From contig CALIHP010000036.1 in assembly GCA_938020565.1 (NCBI GenBank), positions 1 through 55,830 of the forward strand: a stretch of DNA of 55,830 bases, given 5' to 3'. The notes under the pieces are model-generated. The model had not been told where the DNA came from. It ran no database searches and saw only the letters and a list, made by a program, of their open reading frames with translations. This document shows, in pieces, positions 41,037 through 50,487 of the stretch. A program made the translations under genes and the position numbers. This DNA is from an uncultured Anaerolineaceae bacterium. Its GTDB lineage: Bacteria; Chloroflexota; Anaerolineae; Anaerolineales; Anaerolineaceae. The stretch's first letter is position 1. Each line of letters starts with the position of its first letter.

Positions 41037-42233
41037 ATGGATTTTCGCATGAATTTTGAAGTGCCGATGTCGTCGCCGGATATCAGCGAGACGGAACGCG
41101 CGGCGGTGAACGAGGTAATGCGCAGCAGCGCGCTCAGTATGGGACCGTTCCAGCTGCGTTTCGAAGCGGCGATCCGGGAATTCTGCGGCGCGAGACATGC
41201 GATTGCGGTAAATTCGGGAACCTCCGGGCTGCATCTGGCTGTGCGCGCCTGCGGATGGGGCGACGGGGATTTCGTGATTACGACGCCGTTTTCGTTCGTA
41301 GCCTCGACGAACGTTCTTCTTTATGAGCGGATCACGCCGATATTTGTCGATGTCGATCCTCAGGTCGGGAATATCGATCCGGCGCTGGTCGCCGAAGCGG
41401 CGGCGGATTTTAACGCGGGCGGAAGCCGCCGGGCGCGATGGCTTCCGGAACGCGGTTACCGCGCGGATGGAAAGCTGAAAGGGATTCTTGCGGTCGACGT
41501 CTTTGGGCAGCCGGCTGATTATGACGCGCTGAATACGATCGCGGCGGAATCCGGATTAGCGGTGATCGAGGACTCCTGCGAGGCGCTGGGCGCGGGGTAT
41601 AAGGGCCGTCCAGCCGGGCTGGAAGGGGCGGCCGGCGTTTTCGCGTTTTACCCGAATAAGCAGCTGACGACCGGCGAAGGCGGCATGATCGTTACCAACG
41701 ACGACGAGCTGGCGATGAAAATGAGCGCCATGCGCAATCAGGGACGCGCGCCCGGCGATACCTGGCTTGAGCATACGTATCTGGGGTTCAATTATCGGAT
41801 GAGCGAGCTGAACGCCGCGCTGGGCGCCGCGCAGATGAGCCGGATTGAAACGCTGCTGGCGAACCGGGAACGCGTCGCCGGCTGGTATTTCGAGGAACTG
41901 GCGGACCTGGAGGAAATAACGCTGCCGGCGAAAGCGGCGACGACGACCCGGGACAGCTGGTTCGTTTTCGTTGTCCGGCTGGCTCGTGGAATCGACCGCG
42001 ACCGCGTGATTCATCAGCTCAACGCGCTGGGGGTCCCGGTCCGGCCTTACTTCGCCCCGATTACGGATCAGCCCTATATCCGCGACCTGTTCGGATATGA
42101 ATCCGAACGCTTCCCGGTCGCCGTCGATTCAGGCCGGCGCGGTCTGGCGATTCCTTTTTCCGGCGTTATGAGGCGGGAGCAGGTCGCGTTGGTCGGCGCC
42201 GCGCTGCGGCAGGTCCTGCGAAAGGAGATCTGA
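41037..42233 (+). CDS. DegT/DnrJ/EryC1/StrS family sugar aminotransferase
   Basis: A PLP-dependent nucleotide-sugar aminotransferase of 398 residues. The start at 41037 follows CAGGAG by 9 bases; the longer frame from 40953 starts with TTG inside the bactofilin gene. Motifs: VNSGTSGLHLA near the PLP phosphate, DSCEALGA with the ring Asp, and FYPNKQLTTGEGG with the Schiff-base Lys, then NYRMSELNAALG. It converts a keto nucleotide sugar to an amino sugar, which the upstream NeuD-like enzyme could then acylate. Confidence 0.93.
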   Translation: MDFRMNFEVPMSSPDISETERAAVNEVMRSSALSMGPFQLRFEAAIREFCGARHAIAVNSGTSGLHLAVRACGWGDGDFVITTPFSFVASTNVLLYERITPIFVDVDPQVGNIDPALVAEAAADFNAGGSRRARWLPERGYRADGKLKGILAVDVFGQPADYDALNTIAAESGLAVIEDSCEALGAGYKGRPAGLEGAAGVFAFYPNKQLTTGEGGMIVTNDDELAMKMSAMRNQGRAPGDTWLEHTYLGFNYRMSELNAALGAAQMSRIETLLANRERVAGWYFEELADLEEITLPAKAATTTRDSWFVFVVRLARGIDRDRVIHQLNALGVPVRPYFAPITDQPYIRDLFGYESERFPVAVDSGRRGLAIPFSGVMRREQVALVGAALRQVLRKEI

Positions 42234-42240
42234 GGCTGCG

Positions 42241-43173
42241 ATGATCGGCGGCGCGGCGGCGAAACCGAAAAAACGAAGCGATTTTCTGCTTTTTCGTCCG
42301 GCGTTATTCGAAGGATTAGCGCTGAATTTGGTTTTGTTGGGCGTCTGTCTGGCGGCGATGGCGTTCTGTTTCAGCTTTTTCTCAGCGCAGCAGCCAGGCC
42401 CGTTATTTTTCCTGTCGTTTTTAGTCGCGATATCGCTTTTTTTACCAATCGGCTTTTTCGCGTACCGGTTGTACGCGCTGGCGACCGCTTCCTATGTCCT
42501 GACCCGGAACAGCCTGCGGCTTCGCTGGGGACTGCGCAGCGAGACGATCCCGCTGACGGATATCAGCTGGATCAAGACGCCGGGGGAACTGAACCTCGAC
42601 GTTCCCTGGCCTTTTTTACCGACGCCCGGCGCTTACGCCGGGAAGGTAACGCTGGGCAACGGGGACGAGGTCGAGTTCATGGCATCCAGCTTGAAAACGA
42701 TGCTGTTTGTTGGGACGCCGTCGACGATATACGGGATTTCCCCGCGACTGCCGTCGCTGTTCATGACCGCTTACGAGCGCATGCTGCAGCTGGGGATCCT
42801 GACCGAAGCGGAGCGGCAGACGGTCCGTCCGGGGGATTGGTTCGTCGCGTCGTTCAGGAATCGGATCGCCCGTTTTTCGACTCCCGCGTCGTTGTCGATG
42901 ATCGCGCTGCTGGCGTTATGGCTCGGGTTCCGCCTGAATCATGCGCAATTCGTTCGGTTTGGCTGGACGGCGGAGGGAGCGCTGCGCGATCCGGTTCCGG
43001 CGGGGAACGCGATGATCCTGCCGATCCTGTCGGGGGTCTGCTGGGCGGTGAATTTTGTCGCAGGGGTGCGGCTGTACCGGTTTGATAAGCTGAAACGGAC
43101 GGCGGAGATGATCTGGGGCGCGTCGGTTCTCGTCTGCGCCGTTTTCCTGCTGTCAGGTTTTTTTATTGTCTGA
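42241..43173 (+). CDS. Membrane protein with a bacterial-PH-like domain
   Basis: Function unknown. The 310-residue protein has two N-terminal transmembrane helices (about 22-73), a PH-like region (SYVLTRNSLRLRWGLRSETIPLTDISWIKTPGE... GDEVEFMASSLKTMLFVGTPS), typical of bPH-domain membrane proteins, then three further helices (PASLSMIALLALWLGF, ILPILSGVCWAVNFVAG, MIWGASVLVCAVFLL). GAGG lies 6 bases before the ATG, 7 bases after the aminotransferase stop, so it is in the glycan operon. Confidence 0.7.
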   Translation: MIGGAAAKPKKRSDFLLFRPALFEGLALNLVLLGVCLAAMAFCFSFFSAQQPGPLFFLSFLVAISLFLPIGFFAYRLYALATASYVLTRNSLRLRWGLRSETIPLTDISWIKTPGELNLDVPWPFLPTPGAYAGKVTLGNGDEVEFMASSLKTMLFVGTPSTIYGISPRLPSLFMTAYERMLQLGILTEAERQTVRPGDWFVASFRNRIARFSTPASLSMIALLALWLGFRLNHAQFVRFGWTAEGALRDPVPAGNAMILPILSGVCWAVNFVAGVRLYRFDKLKRTAEMIWGASVLVCAVFLLSGFFIV

Positions 43174-43191
43174 GAATGGAGCGAGGAAGGC

Positions 43192-44766
43192 TTGAAGCGT
43201 TTTTTTGAGAGGAAGATCGTTCGCGGCGGGTTTCTCGTGGTTTTTGCGGCTGTCTATTTTCTTTATCTTTATTTTTCGTTTTCTGCGATTCCGATCGATT
43301 CCGATTGGGCGTCGCTGAACCTCGAAGCGGCGGATATTTTGTCCGGAAACGTATTGCTGCGCGGCTGGAATTTTACCGGCGCGACGTTCCTGTTTACCGA
43401 GATCCCGCTGTATCTTCCCGGAGCGGCGCTTTTCGGCGTTTCGACGGCGTCTGTCCTGCTGGCGATTGCGCTGGGCGGGGCGCTGATTTTTTTCGCCGGT
43501 TTTTTTCTCCTCCGCCGCGGGTTATCGGACGATTCGTTCTGGCTCTCGTTTTTTTTCTACGCAGCGCTGGTCGGGATCCCGACGCTGCCGCTGTTGAAAA
43601 ATCTGCGGGCGCATGTCGGCGTGTTTATCCTGTTTTTCCCGCTGATCGCGCTCGCGGAACGGCTCCGTCGGGAGGAACGGGTTCCGAAGGGCGCGGCGGC
43701 GCTGTATTTCGCGCTTCTGGCGCTGGCGGCGGCGAGCGACCTGTTTATCGTGACGTTATTCGCTGCCCCGGTTCTGGTTTTTCTGGGCTGGACGGCCCTC
43801 GGCGAGGACGCTCCGGCGCGCCGCGACGGTTGGCTGATGGGGCTGACGGCTGCGGCGGCCGCGTCGGGGAAGCTGATCGAATGGCTTTATCTTGCGGCGG
43901 GGAATACGCCGCTGAACAGCCGCGCCGGTCTGGCGAAATGGGCCGGGGAAACCGTAATTCTTGATTACGTTCGGAATTATATCTTTGGCTCCATGAAGCT
44001 TTTCGGCGCGTCGGCGGGCGAGACGGCGATTTTTTCTGCTGCGTCGGCGGCGGTGATCCTGAAGTTCTGCGTCTTTCTGGCTGGCGTCGGAATTCTCGGA
44101 TGGACCCTTGCGCGGTTTTTCCGGCGTGATCGGACGGAGGATTTCTTCACGACGATTTTATCGCTGGCGATCGTCTGTCATGGGGCGTGGGTCGCGGCGG
44201 GCGGCTTTTCGCTGAATATGGAGAATACGCTGCGGTATTACGCTTTTTTCCCGTACGCGCTCGCGGTCCTGATCCTTCGCGCGGCGTTTCGCTCCGATTT
44301 TTTCTCGCGGAAGCTTCGCGGCGCCGTCAGCTTCCGGACGCTGGCGATCGCTGGCTGCGCGCTGATCGTTGCGCTGACCTTCCGGCTTCCTTCGACACGG
44401 CGCGTTATCGCGCCGCAGGACCGGCTCGCAACTTTTTTATATGAATCCGGGTACACGAGCGGCTACGGCGATTTCTGGACCGCGTCGCAGACGGTTGTCA
44501 GCTCGCGGAACCGCGTTGTGCTGCGCGCGCTGAGCGCCGAAGAGGGGGCGGGGAAAACGATCCGGCCATATCTCTGGTTCAATCGGACCGACTGGTACGA
44601 CGATCCGAACGCCAATTTCATCGTCGTCAATCTTAATCAGCCCAGCATGTTCATGAGCGCGGAGACGGTCCGGAATTTCTTTGGTCCTCCGATTCGTGAA
44701 AAGCGATTCGACGACTACCTGATTCTCGAATACCCGAAGGGTCTGAATCGGCGGTTCCCGCGATGA
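43192..44766 (+). CDS. GT-C-like polytopic membrane protein
   Basis: A 524-residue membrane protein starting with TTG; the GAGGAAGG site lies just before it and the next in-frame ATG is internal to helices. About ten transmembrane helices are visible. The first outer loop has I-D-S-D-W (about 38-42), an acidic pair in the position of the catalytic Asp of GT-C transferases, and a C-terminal soluble tail of about 100 residues. It is probably a lipid-linked sugar transferase of the surface-glycan locus (inference). Its stop overlaps the next start (ATGA). Confidence 0.7.
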   Translation: MKRFFERKIVRGGFLVVFAAVYFLYLYFSFSAIPIDSDWASLNLEAADILSGNVLLRGWNFTGATFLFTEIPLYLPGAALFGVSTASVLLAIALGGALIFFAGFFLLRRGLSDDSFWLSFFFYAALVGIPTLPLLKNLRAHVGVFILFFPLIALAERLRREERVPKGAAALYFALLALAAASDLFIVTLFAAPVLVFLGWTALGEDAPARRDGWLMGLTAAAAASGKLIEWLYLAAGNTPLNSRAGLAKWAGETVILDYVRNYIFGSMKLFGASAGETAIFSAASAAVILKFCVFLAGVGILGWTLARFFRRDRTEDFFTTILSLAIVCHGAWVAAGGFSLNMENTLRYYAFFPYALAVLILRAAFRSDFFSRKLRGAVSFRTLAIAGCALIVALTFRLPSTRRVIAPQDRLATFLYESGYTSGYGDFWTASQTVVSSRNRVVLRALSAEEGAGKTIRPYLWFNRTDWYDDPNANFIVVNLNQPSMFMSAETVRNFFGPPIREKRFDDYLILEYPKGLNRRFPR

Positions 44767-46904
44767 AACGGTTCATCTTATCCTTACGGGAGAAAATAAC
44801 CAGCCGGCCCCGTTCCGGGAGCGTTGGGTTTGCGCTGCTGCTGGCGCTGTTATCGGCGCTGTCTTACGGGACGTCGATTCTGAAATCAGGGATTTACTGG
44901 GACGACTGGGCGTTTATCTGGACTCGGCTCGCGGTCGGATACGCGGGACTCCTCCGTCATTTCAGCTTCAGCCGTCCGCTCGCGGGCCAGCTCCATAATC
45001 TTGCGATCCTGCTGACCGGCGGCGATCCGATCCGGATTCAGCTCTACGCTCAGCTTATGCGCATATGCTGCACGCTCGTTTTCGCGGCGCTCCTGCGGAC
45101 GCTTTGGACGGGAAGCTGGATCGTTCCGTTCGCGGCGCTGCTTTTTTTCTCATATCCGGGATTCACGATGCTCCCGATTGGAATCAATTTCGGTTTCTCT
45201 TACCTGCTGATGGCGATGCTGTTCGTTTCGCTGCTGCTGTCGATTCGGGCGCTGCGCGGCGAAGGCCGGGGCTGGATCGGGACGGCGGCGGCGCTGCTGC
45301 TGTCGGCGGTGAATTTATTCGCGTCGGAGTATTTTTTCCTGCTGGAGCTGATCCGGCCGGTTCTGTTCTGGATCGCGCTTTCGGAGGATCGCGCCGATCG
45401 CAGCCGGGCATCCGAGCGGCGCGAACGTTTTGCCCGTGTTTTACGCGCCTGGCTCCCGTATGCGGCTGTGTTTGGGATGGCCCTGATCTACCGGCTTTTT
45501 TTTAACCGGACGCAGACACTTCACTACGAATTCGATCTCGTCGCGCAATTCAGGGTTGATCCGATCGCGGCGGTTCTCTCCTACTTCGGGTCGGTTTTCG
45601 CCGACCTTGGCAAGGTCGCAGGCGCGGCCTGGGCGGAGGTCTTTCAATTTCCGGACCCGGCGGTGGTGGGAGAACGGACCGCGCTGATCTACTGGCTGAC
45701 CGTCGTCGGGTCGACGCTGGCGACAGGCGCGTTCTTCGCGCTGGCGCTGCGCGGGGAACGCAGGTCGGAGAAGCGGTCCGTTTCCGCGGCGCTGGCGGCA
45801 ATCGCCGTCGGGCTGGCGCTCCTTCTTCTGGGGGGACAGCCGTTCTGGCTGACGGGGTCGCATCTTTCGTTGATTTTCCCGAATTCCCGCTTTACGCTTC
45901 CGTTCCTGCCGGGAATGGCGCTGGCTTTGGGCGGCGCCGCGGTCCTGACGGACGCGTTGGGGCTTCGGCGGACGCGGATCGGCGGCGCTCTGGGACTTCT
46001 TTTCGCGGTGGCCGTTTTCGGCCTCGCGACGGGATTCCATTTTCTCAACGCCGTCGAATACCGGCGCGATTGGACGCTGACGAAGGATTTTTTTCGTCAG
46101 CTGAGCTGGCGGATCCCGGCGCTCGCGCCGAATACGACGATCGTCACGAATACGCTTCCGATCCGGTTCAGCACGGATAATTCGCTGACCGCGCCGTTGA
46201 ACTGGATTTATGCTGATCCGGCGCTTCCCGAACCGGGGCGGATGGGGTATATGATGTACACGAATACGAAGCGGACGCGGACGCTTTCGGATTTCGCTCC
46301 GGGAAAACGAATCGAGCAGGAATACCTGACCGCGCGCTTCGCCGGCAATACGTCGGACACGGTCAGCGTTTACTATCGCGCGCCCGGCTGCGTCCGCGTT
46401 CTCGACCCGGAAGTCGATATCTTTAATCAGACGGTCGGAGAGATCGACCGCACGGCGGCGCTTCTCACGAATGAAGCGCGGATTCTTACCGAGGCCGAGG
46501 CGAAGACGCTGGATCCGACGATTTTCGGGGCAGAACCGGCGGTGAAGGGCTGGTGCTGGTATTACGAGCGGGCCGATTTAGCGCGTCAGCGCCGCGACTG
46601 GGCGGCGGTCGCAGAACTTGGCGACGCGGCTTTTGCTGGCTCGGATTACCCGAACGATCCGATCGAGCGCTTCCCATTTATCGAAGGGTACGCGATGCAG
46701 GGGAGATGGGACGACGCGGCGGCGCAGTCGGCGGCGGCGTTGGCGGTGACGCCGGTCATGAACGATCCGCTATGCGCGCTGTGGGCGCGGATCGAGCGGA
46801 ACGCTGAAGCTTCAGACGCGGCGGGCACGGCAATCGCGGCGGCCCGTGCCGGGCTGGACTGCGGATTTTTGGAAGGAATGGGTGAGGATGAAATCGGGAA
46901 TTAA
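44763..46904 (+). CDS. GT-C-like membrane protein with C-terminal TPR-like region
   Basis: A 713-residue protein with about twelve hydrophobic helices. The loop after helix 1 has S-G-I-Y-W-D-D-W, the acidic motif of GT-C transferases. From about residue 600 the sequence becomes soluble and repeat-like (CWYYERADLARQRRDWAAVAELGDAAF...EGYAMQGRWDDAAAQSAAALAVTP), as in TPR helices, which may bind a partner. It overlaps the upstream gene by 4 bases and the downstream GT4 by 17, so the locus is translationally coupled. The sugar and acceptor are unknown. Confidence 0.72.
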   Translation: MKRFILSLREKITSRPRSGSVGFALLLALLSALSYGTSILKSGIYWDDWAFIWTRLAVGYAGLLRHFSFSRPLAGQLHNLAILLTGGDPIRIQLYAQLMRICCTLVFAALLRTLWTGSWIVPFAALLFFSYPGFTMLPIGINFGFSYLLMAMLFVSLLLSIRALRGEGRGWIGTAAALLLSAVNLFASEYFFLLELIRPVLFWIALSEDRADRSRASERRERFARVLRAWLPYAAVFGMALIYRLFFNRTQTLHYEFDLVAQFRVDPIAAVLSYFGSVFADLGKVAGAAWAEVFQFPDPAVVGERTALIYWLTVVGSTLATGAFFALALRGERRSEKRSVSAALAAIAVGLALLLLGGQPFWLTGSHLSLIFPNSRFTLPFLPGMALALGGAAVLTDALGLRRTRIGGALGLLFAVAVFGLATGFHFLNAVEYRRDWTLTKDFFRQLSWRIPALAPNTTIVTNTLPIRFSTDNSLTAPLNWIYADPALPEPGRMGYMMYTNTKRTRTLSDFAPGKRIEQEYLTARFAGNTSDTVSVYYRAPGCVRVLDPEVDIFNQTVGEIDRTAALLTNEARILTEAEAKTLDPTIFGAEPAVKGWCWYYERADLARQRRDWAAVAELGDAAFAGSDYPNDPIERFPFIEGYAMQGRWDDAAAQSAAALAVTPVMNDPLCALWARIERNAEASDAAGTAIAAARAGLDCGFLEGMGEDEIGN

Positions 46905-48042
46905 GGTGCTCTGCATTTCGCTGGCGCGGCGCGGCGGCATGCTGCATTTTCATGACAGCCTGATCGAGGGGCTGGCTGGCGTCTGTACGGTCGGATCGCT
47001 GACGGCGGAGAGCGCGGATCATCGCGCCCGGATCGCCGCGCAGCGCGGCGTACGTCATTATTTTGTCGATACGGGTGTCGGGAGCCTGGGAACGGTCGGG
47101 AGACTCTTCGCGCCGTCGACGCGCCGGGCGATCCAGTCGGCAATCGAGAACTTCTGTCCCGACCTGGCGCATGTAACCGGCGCGCAGGAATGGAATCCGG
47201 CGCTGGGTTCGGCGCTTCAGAAACGCGGGATCCCGATCGTTTATACGGTTCATGACGTGATCCATCACGCGGGAACGCCCGGATATTTCCGGCTGACCGA
47301 GGCGATTTTTCGGCGGATGCCGGACGGGTTCGTCGTTCTGACCGCGGAAGCGAAACGGGAGCTTATCGCGGCGGGAAAGCCGGCGGAGAAGGTCCGCGTC
47401 ATTCCGCATGGCGTTTACGATTTTTTCCGTGACGCTGACGCTGACGCTGACGCTGATGCTGATGCTGACGCTGACGCGGCGCGCGAGGGCGAGTGGAAAG
47501 AGATTTTATTCTTCGGGCGGATCGAGCCGTATAAGGGGCTGCCGATCCTGCTGGACGCCTGGGCGGAGCTGGCGCCGCGGTACCCGGATTGGAAACTGGT
47601 CATTGCCGGGGGCGGGGACGTCTCCGGGCTGGGCGAGCGGCTCAACGCGCCGCGGATCGAGCTGATCAACCGCTTTGTCAGCGACGAGGAGGTGGGGGGA
47701 CTGATGCGCCGTGCGGCGATCGTGGCACTTCCGTATTTATCGGCGACGCAGAGCGGCGTGATTCCGACGGCGTTCCCGTTCGAAAAAGCGATCGCAGCGA
47801 CGGCGGTCGGGGGAATTCCCGATCTGATCCGCGATGGGGAAACCGGGCTGCTTGTTGAACCGAATAACGCCGGCGCTTTCCGAGACGCGCTGGAGCGGCT
47901 GATGACCGACGCGGAGCTGCGCGCGCGGCTGGGGAAAGCGGGCGCGGAATTCGCGCGGAAGGAACTGAACTGGGGAGCGATCGCGCGGGCGCATCTGGCT
48001 TTTTATGAGGAAATCCTGACGGATCGGCATGCGTATAACTGA
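46888..48042 (+). CDS. GT4 glycosyltransferase with Asp-Ala repeat linker
   Basis: A GT-B retaining glycosyltransferase, 384 residues. The N-terminal half has VLCISLARRGGMLHFHDSLIEGL and the HDVIHHAG motif; the C-terminal half has ILFFGRIEPYKGLPILLDAW, VIAGGG, the donor-site AFPFEKAIAATAVGGIPDLIRDGETGLLVEP and an end helix. Between the two domains, where most members have a short polar linker, the sequence is eight Asp-Ala pairs encoded by the hexamer repeat at 47431-47478. The ATG at 46888 is used; the longer frame starts far inside the upstream gene. The overlap is 17 bases. Confidence 0.9.
   Translation: MKSGIKVLCISLARRGGMLHFHDSLIEGLAGVCTVGSLTAESADHRARIAAQRGVRHYFVDTGVGSLGTVGRLFAPSTRRAIQSAIENFCPDLAHVTGAQEWNPALGSALQKRGIPIVYTVHDVIHHAGTPGYFRLTEAIFRRMPDGFVVLTAEAKRELIAAGKPAEKVRVIPHGVYDFFRDADADADADADADADAAREGEWKEILFFGRIEPYKGLPILLDAWAELAPRYPDWKLVIAGGGDVSGLGERLNAPRIELINRFVSDEEVGGLMRRAAIVALPYLSATQSGVIPTAFPFEKAIAATAVGGIPDLIRDGETGLLVEPNNAGAFRDALERLMTDAELRARLGKAGAEFARKELNWGAIARAHLAFYEEILTDRHAYN
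47431..47478 (+). repeat. Hexanucleotide tandem repeat (GACGCT)n inside a glycosyltransferase gene
   Basis: Eight units: four gacgct, two gatgct, one gacgct and one gacgcg. Each encodes Asp-Ala, so changes in copy number alter linker length without shifting the frame. The two gatgct variants sit in the middle, which suggests past slippage. Confidence 0.9.
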
Positions 48043-48169
48043 ATTCGGAGGGGCTGAAAAGGATAACAGGCGGATTGATGATGCAAACCGTCTTGCCTAC
48101 GAGACCGTGGCTGGGGAGATTGTTATGAAATCCTGTAAGGGACATTATGAGAATTGACCGTCATTCCGG

Positions 48170-48982
48170 ATGAAAATGCATCCTGTCGATCTATGGAACC
48201 GGTTCGCGCGCGAGCGGCGCAACGCAGCGGCGGCTGAAGGCGATTATTGGCTTTCGAAAGCGCAGGCTTATTCACGGGCGCTCGACGCCCGCTGGGCGGA
48301 GGGGAAAGATGAAACGCGCGATTCTCTCGCGCAGCTTCTCGCCGATCGAACGATCCGGACCGTTTTGGATATTGGCGCGGGAACAGGGCAGTGGTCTTTA
48401 TTTTTCGCCCGGATGGGCGCGGACGTGACCGCGCTCGAACCGTCTGCCGGAATGCGCGCTGTCCTGCTGGACAATATCATGGCCGCTCCGACGGTCGGGA
48501 AGCGGATCCGGGTCGTCGACGGGCGCTGGCCGGAGAATCCCCTGGAAAAATACGACGTTACTTTCTGTTCGCACGCGATGTACGAGTGGGACGATCTTGC
48601 CGGGGCGGTCGCGGCGCTGCGCGCAAGGACGATCCGGCGGGTCGTGCTGACGATCCGCGCGCCATATGCCGATGACTTTTATGCGCGGGTGGCGGCGCGG
48701 ATCCGGCCGGAGGCGCCGTATTCGGGGCCGGATTTCCCGTTGCTGTACGCGGCGCTGTTGGAGATGGGGATTTTCGCCGACGTCTGTTTTGAGAGCCGGG
48801 ATACGCGGCATGTCCGCAAGTTTGATACGGTTGACGCCGCGGTTTCCGCGATTGGAACCCAGTTTGGCGCTGACGCGGCGGAGATCCGCATGCTGATTCT
48901 TTCGGAGGGGTACGCGGACGAGAGCGGCAGGGTCCGGATCCCGATGCGTGGGAAAACGGCCTGCGTCTCTTTTAAACCATGA
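48170..48982 (+). CDS. SAM-dependent methyltransferase
   Basis: A class I methyltransferase of 270 residues. Motif I is VLDIGAGTGQW (about 64-74), followed by the acidic TALEPSAGM, with the post-I DGRWPE and a mid-domain YDVTFCSHAMYEW. The substrate is not readable; it may modify a glycan or small molecule, given the neighbours. The 127 bases between the GT4 stop and this ATG contain only a short ORF of doubtful reality, and no strong ribosome site precedes ATG 48170 (an ATG two codons later is equally possible). Confidence 0.83.
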   Translation: MKMHPVDLWNRFARERRNAAAAEGDYWLSKAQAYSRALDARWAEGKDETRDSLAQLLADRTIRTVLDIGAGTGQWSLFFARMGADVTALEPSAGMRAVLLDNIMAAPTVGKRIRVVDGRWPENPLEKYDVTFCSHAMYEWDDLAGAVAALRARTIRRVVLTIRAPYADDFYARVAARIRPEAPYSGPDFPLLYAALLEMGIFADVCFESRDTRHVRKFDTVDAAVSAIGTQFGADAAEIRMLILSEGYADESGRVRIPMRGKTACVSFKP

Positions 48983-49018
48983 ATGGACGCGTGTTCCGAT
49001 CTGCCAGCGCAGAATTAT

Positions 49019-50026
49019 CTATGGCTGTGATAAAAAATTGGAGACGCTGTCGAGCGCCTGAAGTCCGGTCAGGTTCCTGACCGTCCAACCGTAGGTATCG
49101 AGGTCGTCGCCGCTGAAGTCGCAGGCGGACGTCGCGTTTACAGTCGGATGGACCCCGTCTTCACGCAATCCGTGATTCGGGAGGGAATGCATTGCGCGCC
49201 ATAAGTTCCAGAGCGGCAGCTCGTAATCGAGCGCGACCTGCGCGATCGCCTGATTAAACGCGCCGTCGGCGTCGAGGTCGTCGGCCTTGGTCACGAGGAT
49301 CGGAACGATCATGAAACGGTCGATCGATTTCTCGACAAGCGAGCGCAGGTGCTGATCAAAGTCGCTGACTTTCATGAAAACGTCGTTCGTCCCGAGCGCG
49401 ATGATTGCGATGGACGGCTGCCAGAGGCGGTATTCGCAGGTTGTCGCCGATTCGTAAGGCCAGCAGATATCGTCGTCGTACCAGTGGTACATGTCGAGGT
49501 CGAGCGCGGTTTTTCCGTTTTCCGCCGCGCGGGAAAGCCGGGACCAGGACCATCGGAATCGCTCGACCGTTGCGGCAAGCGGGGTATACGAACCGAGGTT
49601 GTAAGCTTCGCTGAAATCGAAACAGGCGAAAAACGCCGGCGAAACCGTGTTGCTGTCGCCGACCTTGCTGAACCGGTCGGGGTTATTCCCGGCTTCGATT
49701 CCGGCGGCGTAAAGCTCTTGCATTTTCGGGCTGACGGAGTTTGGGATAACGTCCCAGTCGCGCCATTGCGCGGCGCTCAGGGTTGGAACCGCCGTGGGAA
49801 CGGGCGTCTCGGTGGGGACAGGCGTCGGTTCGGTCGCGGTCGCTTCAGGGAGCGCCGCGGCGGTCCCGGTCAGGATCATCGGGACGAAATCATCCGCGCT
49901 GATTGCGCTTTCTTCGGGCTCCGCGGTTGGGAGCGTTTCCGGCGAATGATGCATGAGGCAGCCGCAGGTCAGTCCGGAAAGGAGGAAAACCATGGCGGCG
50001 GTCAGGAGTCGGAAGCGGCGGCGCAT
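49019..50026 (-). CDS. SGNH/GDSL hydrolase-like lipoprotein
   Basis: A surface-anchored esterase-like protein. The start at 50026 gives a lipoprotein signal (MRRRFRLLTAAMVFLLSGLTCGC) with lipobox L-T-C-G-C; a longer TTG start at 50050 would run into the upstream gene. A Thr/Pro/Glu-rich spacer (about 40-90) follows. The SGNH elements are G-D-S (VGDSNTVSP), the GTND block (IALGTNDVF) and D-G-V-H-P near the end, which supplies the Asp and His. It probably removes acyl groups from an envelope polymer (inference). It lies 2 bases after the divergent PAP2 gene in the xse operon. Confidence 0.85.
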   Translation of the reverse strand: MRRRFRLLTAAMVFLLSGLTCGCLMHHSPETLPTAEPEESAISADDFVPMILTGTAAALPEATATEPTPVPTETPVPTAVPTLSAAQWRDWDVIPNSVSPKMQELYAAGIEAGNNPDRFSKVGDSNTVSPAFFACFDFSEAYNLGSYTPLAATVERFRWSWSRLSRAAENGKTALDLDMYHWYDDDICWPYESATTCEYRLWQPSIAIIALGTNDVFMKVSDFDQHLRSLVEKSIDRFMIVPILVTKADDLDADGAFNQAIAQVALDYELPLWNLWRAMHSLPNHGLREDGVHPTVNATSACDFSGDDLDTYGWTVRNLTGLQALDSVSNFLSQP

Positions 50027-50028
50027 CG

Positions 50029-50487
50029 TTACAGGCCGAGGCTCCTGCAAACCAGGATTGCGATGACGATTCCCAGCAGCGCGCCGGCGTAGACCTGACG
50101 CGGGGTATGGCCGAGGACCTCTTTCAGCAGCTCGTCGTCGATCTGCTGTCCCGTGAAAAAGTCGCGGATGAGCTGGTTGATTTTCTGAGCCTGGAGCCCC
50201 GCCTGCCAGCGGACATGCGACGCGTCATAGGTGACGATCAGGACGAGGGCGATGGCGACGCCGAACGTCGGCGAATTGAACCCCTGCCAGATGCCGATGG
50301 TCGCGGCGACGGAAGTCACGAGCGCGGAATGCGAGCTGGGCATGCCGCCGCTTTGAAAAACGAGGAACCAGTTCCAGCGCCGTTCGATACAAAAATTCAC
50401 CACTGGTTTTAACGCCTGAGCGACGAACCAGCTGAAAATAGCCGCGATAATCGCAGGGTTGGTGAAAAAATCTGCTGCCTGTTTCAA
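50029..50487 (-). CDS. Divergent PAP2 family membrane protein
   Basis: A 152-residue membrane protein of the divergent PAP2 family (DUF212). The family's signature is clear: FQSGGMPSSHSALVTSV and, later, VTYDASHVRWQAGLQAQKIN, which together carry the phosphatase-type residues. Ligands are usually lipid phosphates such as undecaprenyl pyrophosphate, but the divergent group's activity is not established. It overlaps xseB by 4 bases. Confidence 0.87.
   Translation of the reverse strand: MKQAADFFTNPAIIAAIFSWFVAQALKPVVNFCIERRWNWFLVFQSGGMPSSHSALVTSVAATIGIWQGFNSPTFGVAIALVLIVTYDASHVRWQAGLQAQKINQLIRDFFTGQQIDDELLKEVLGHTPRQVYAGALLGIVIAILVCRSLGL

Noticed and set aside
47431..47478. CRISPR or recombination interpretation of the hexamer repeat
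   Set aside because: Six-base units without spacers, wholly within an open frame; simple microsatellite.
48050..48169. Small ORF between GT4 and methyltransferase
   Set aside because: Forty codons at most, no clear start or ribosome site and no recognisable pattern; it may be chance or a gene remnant.
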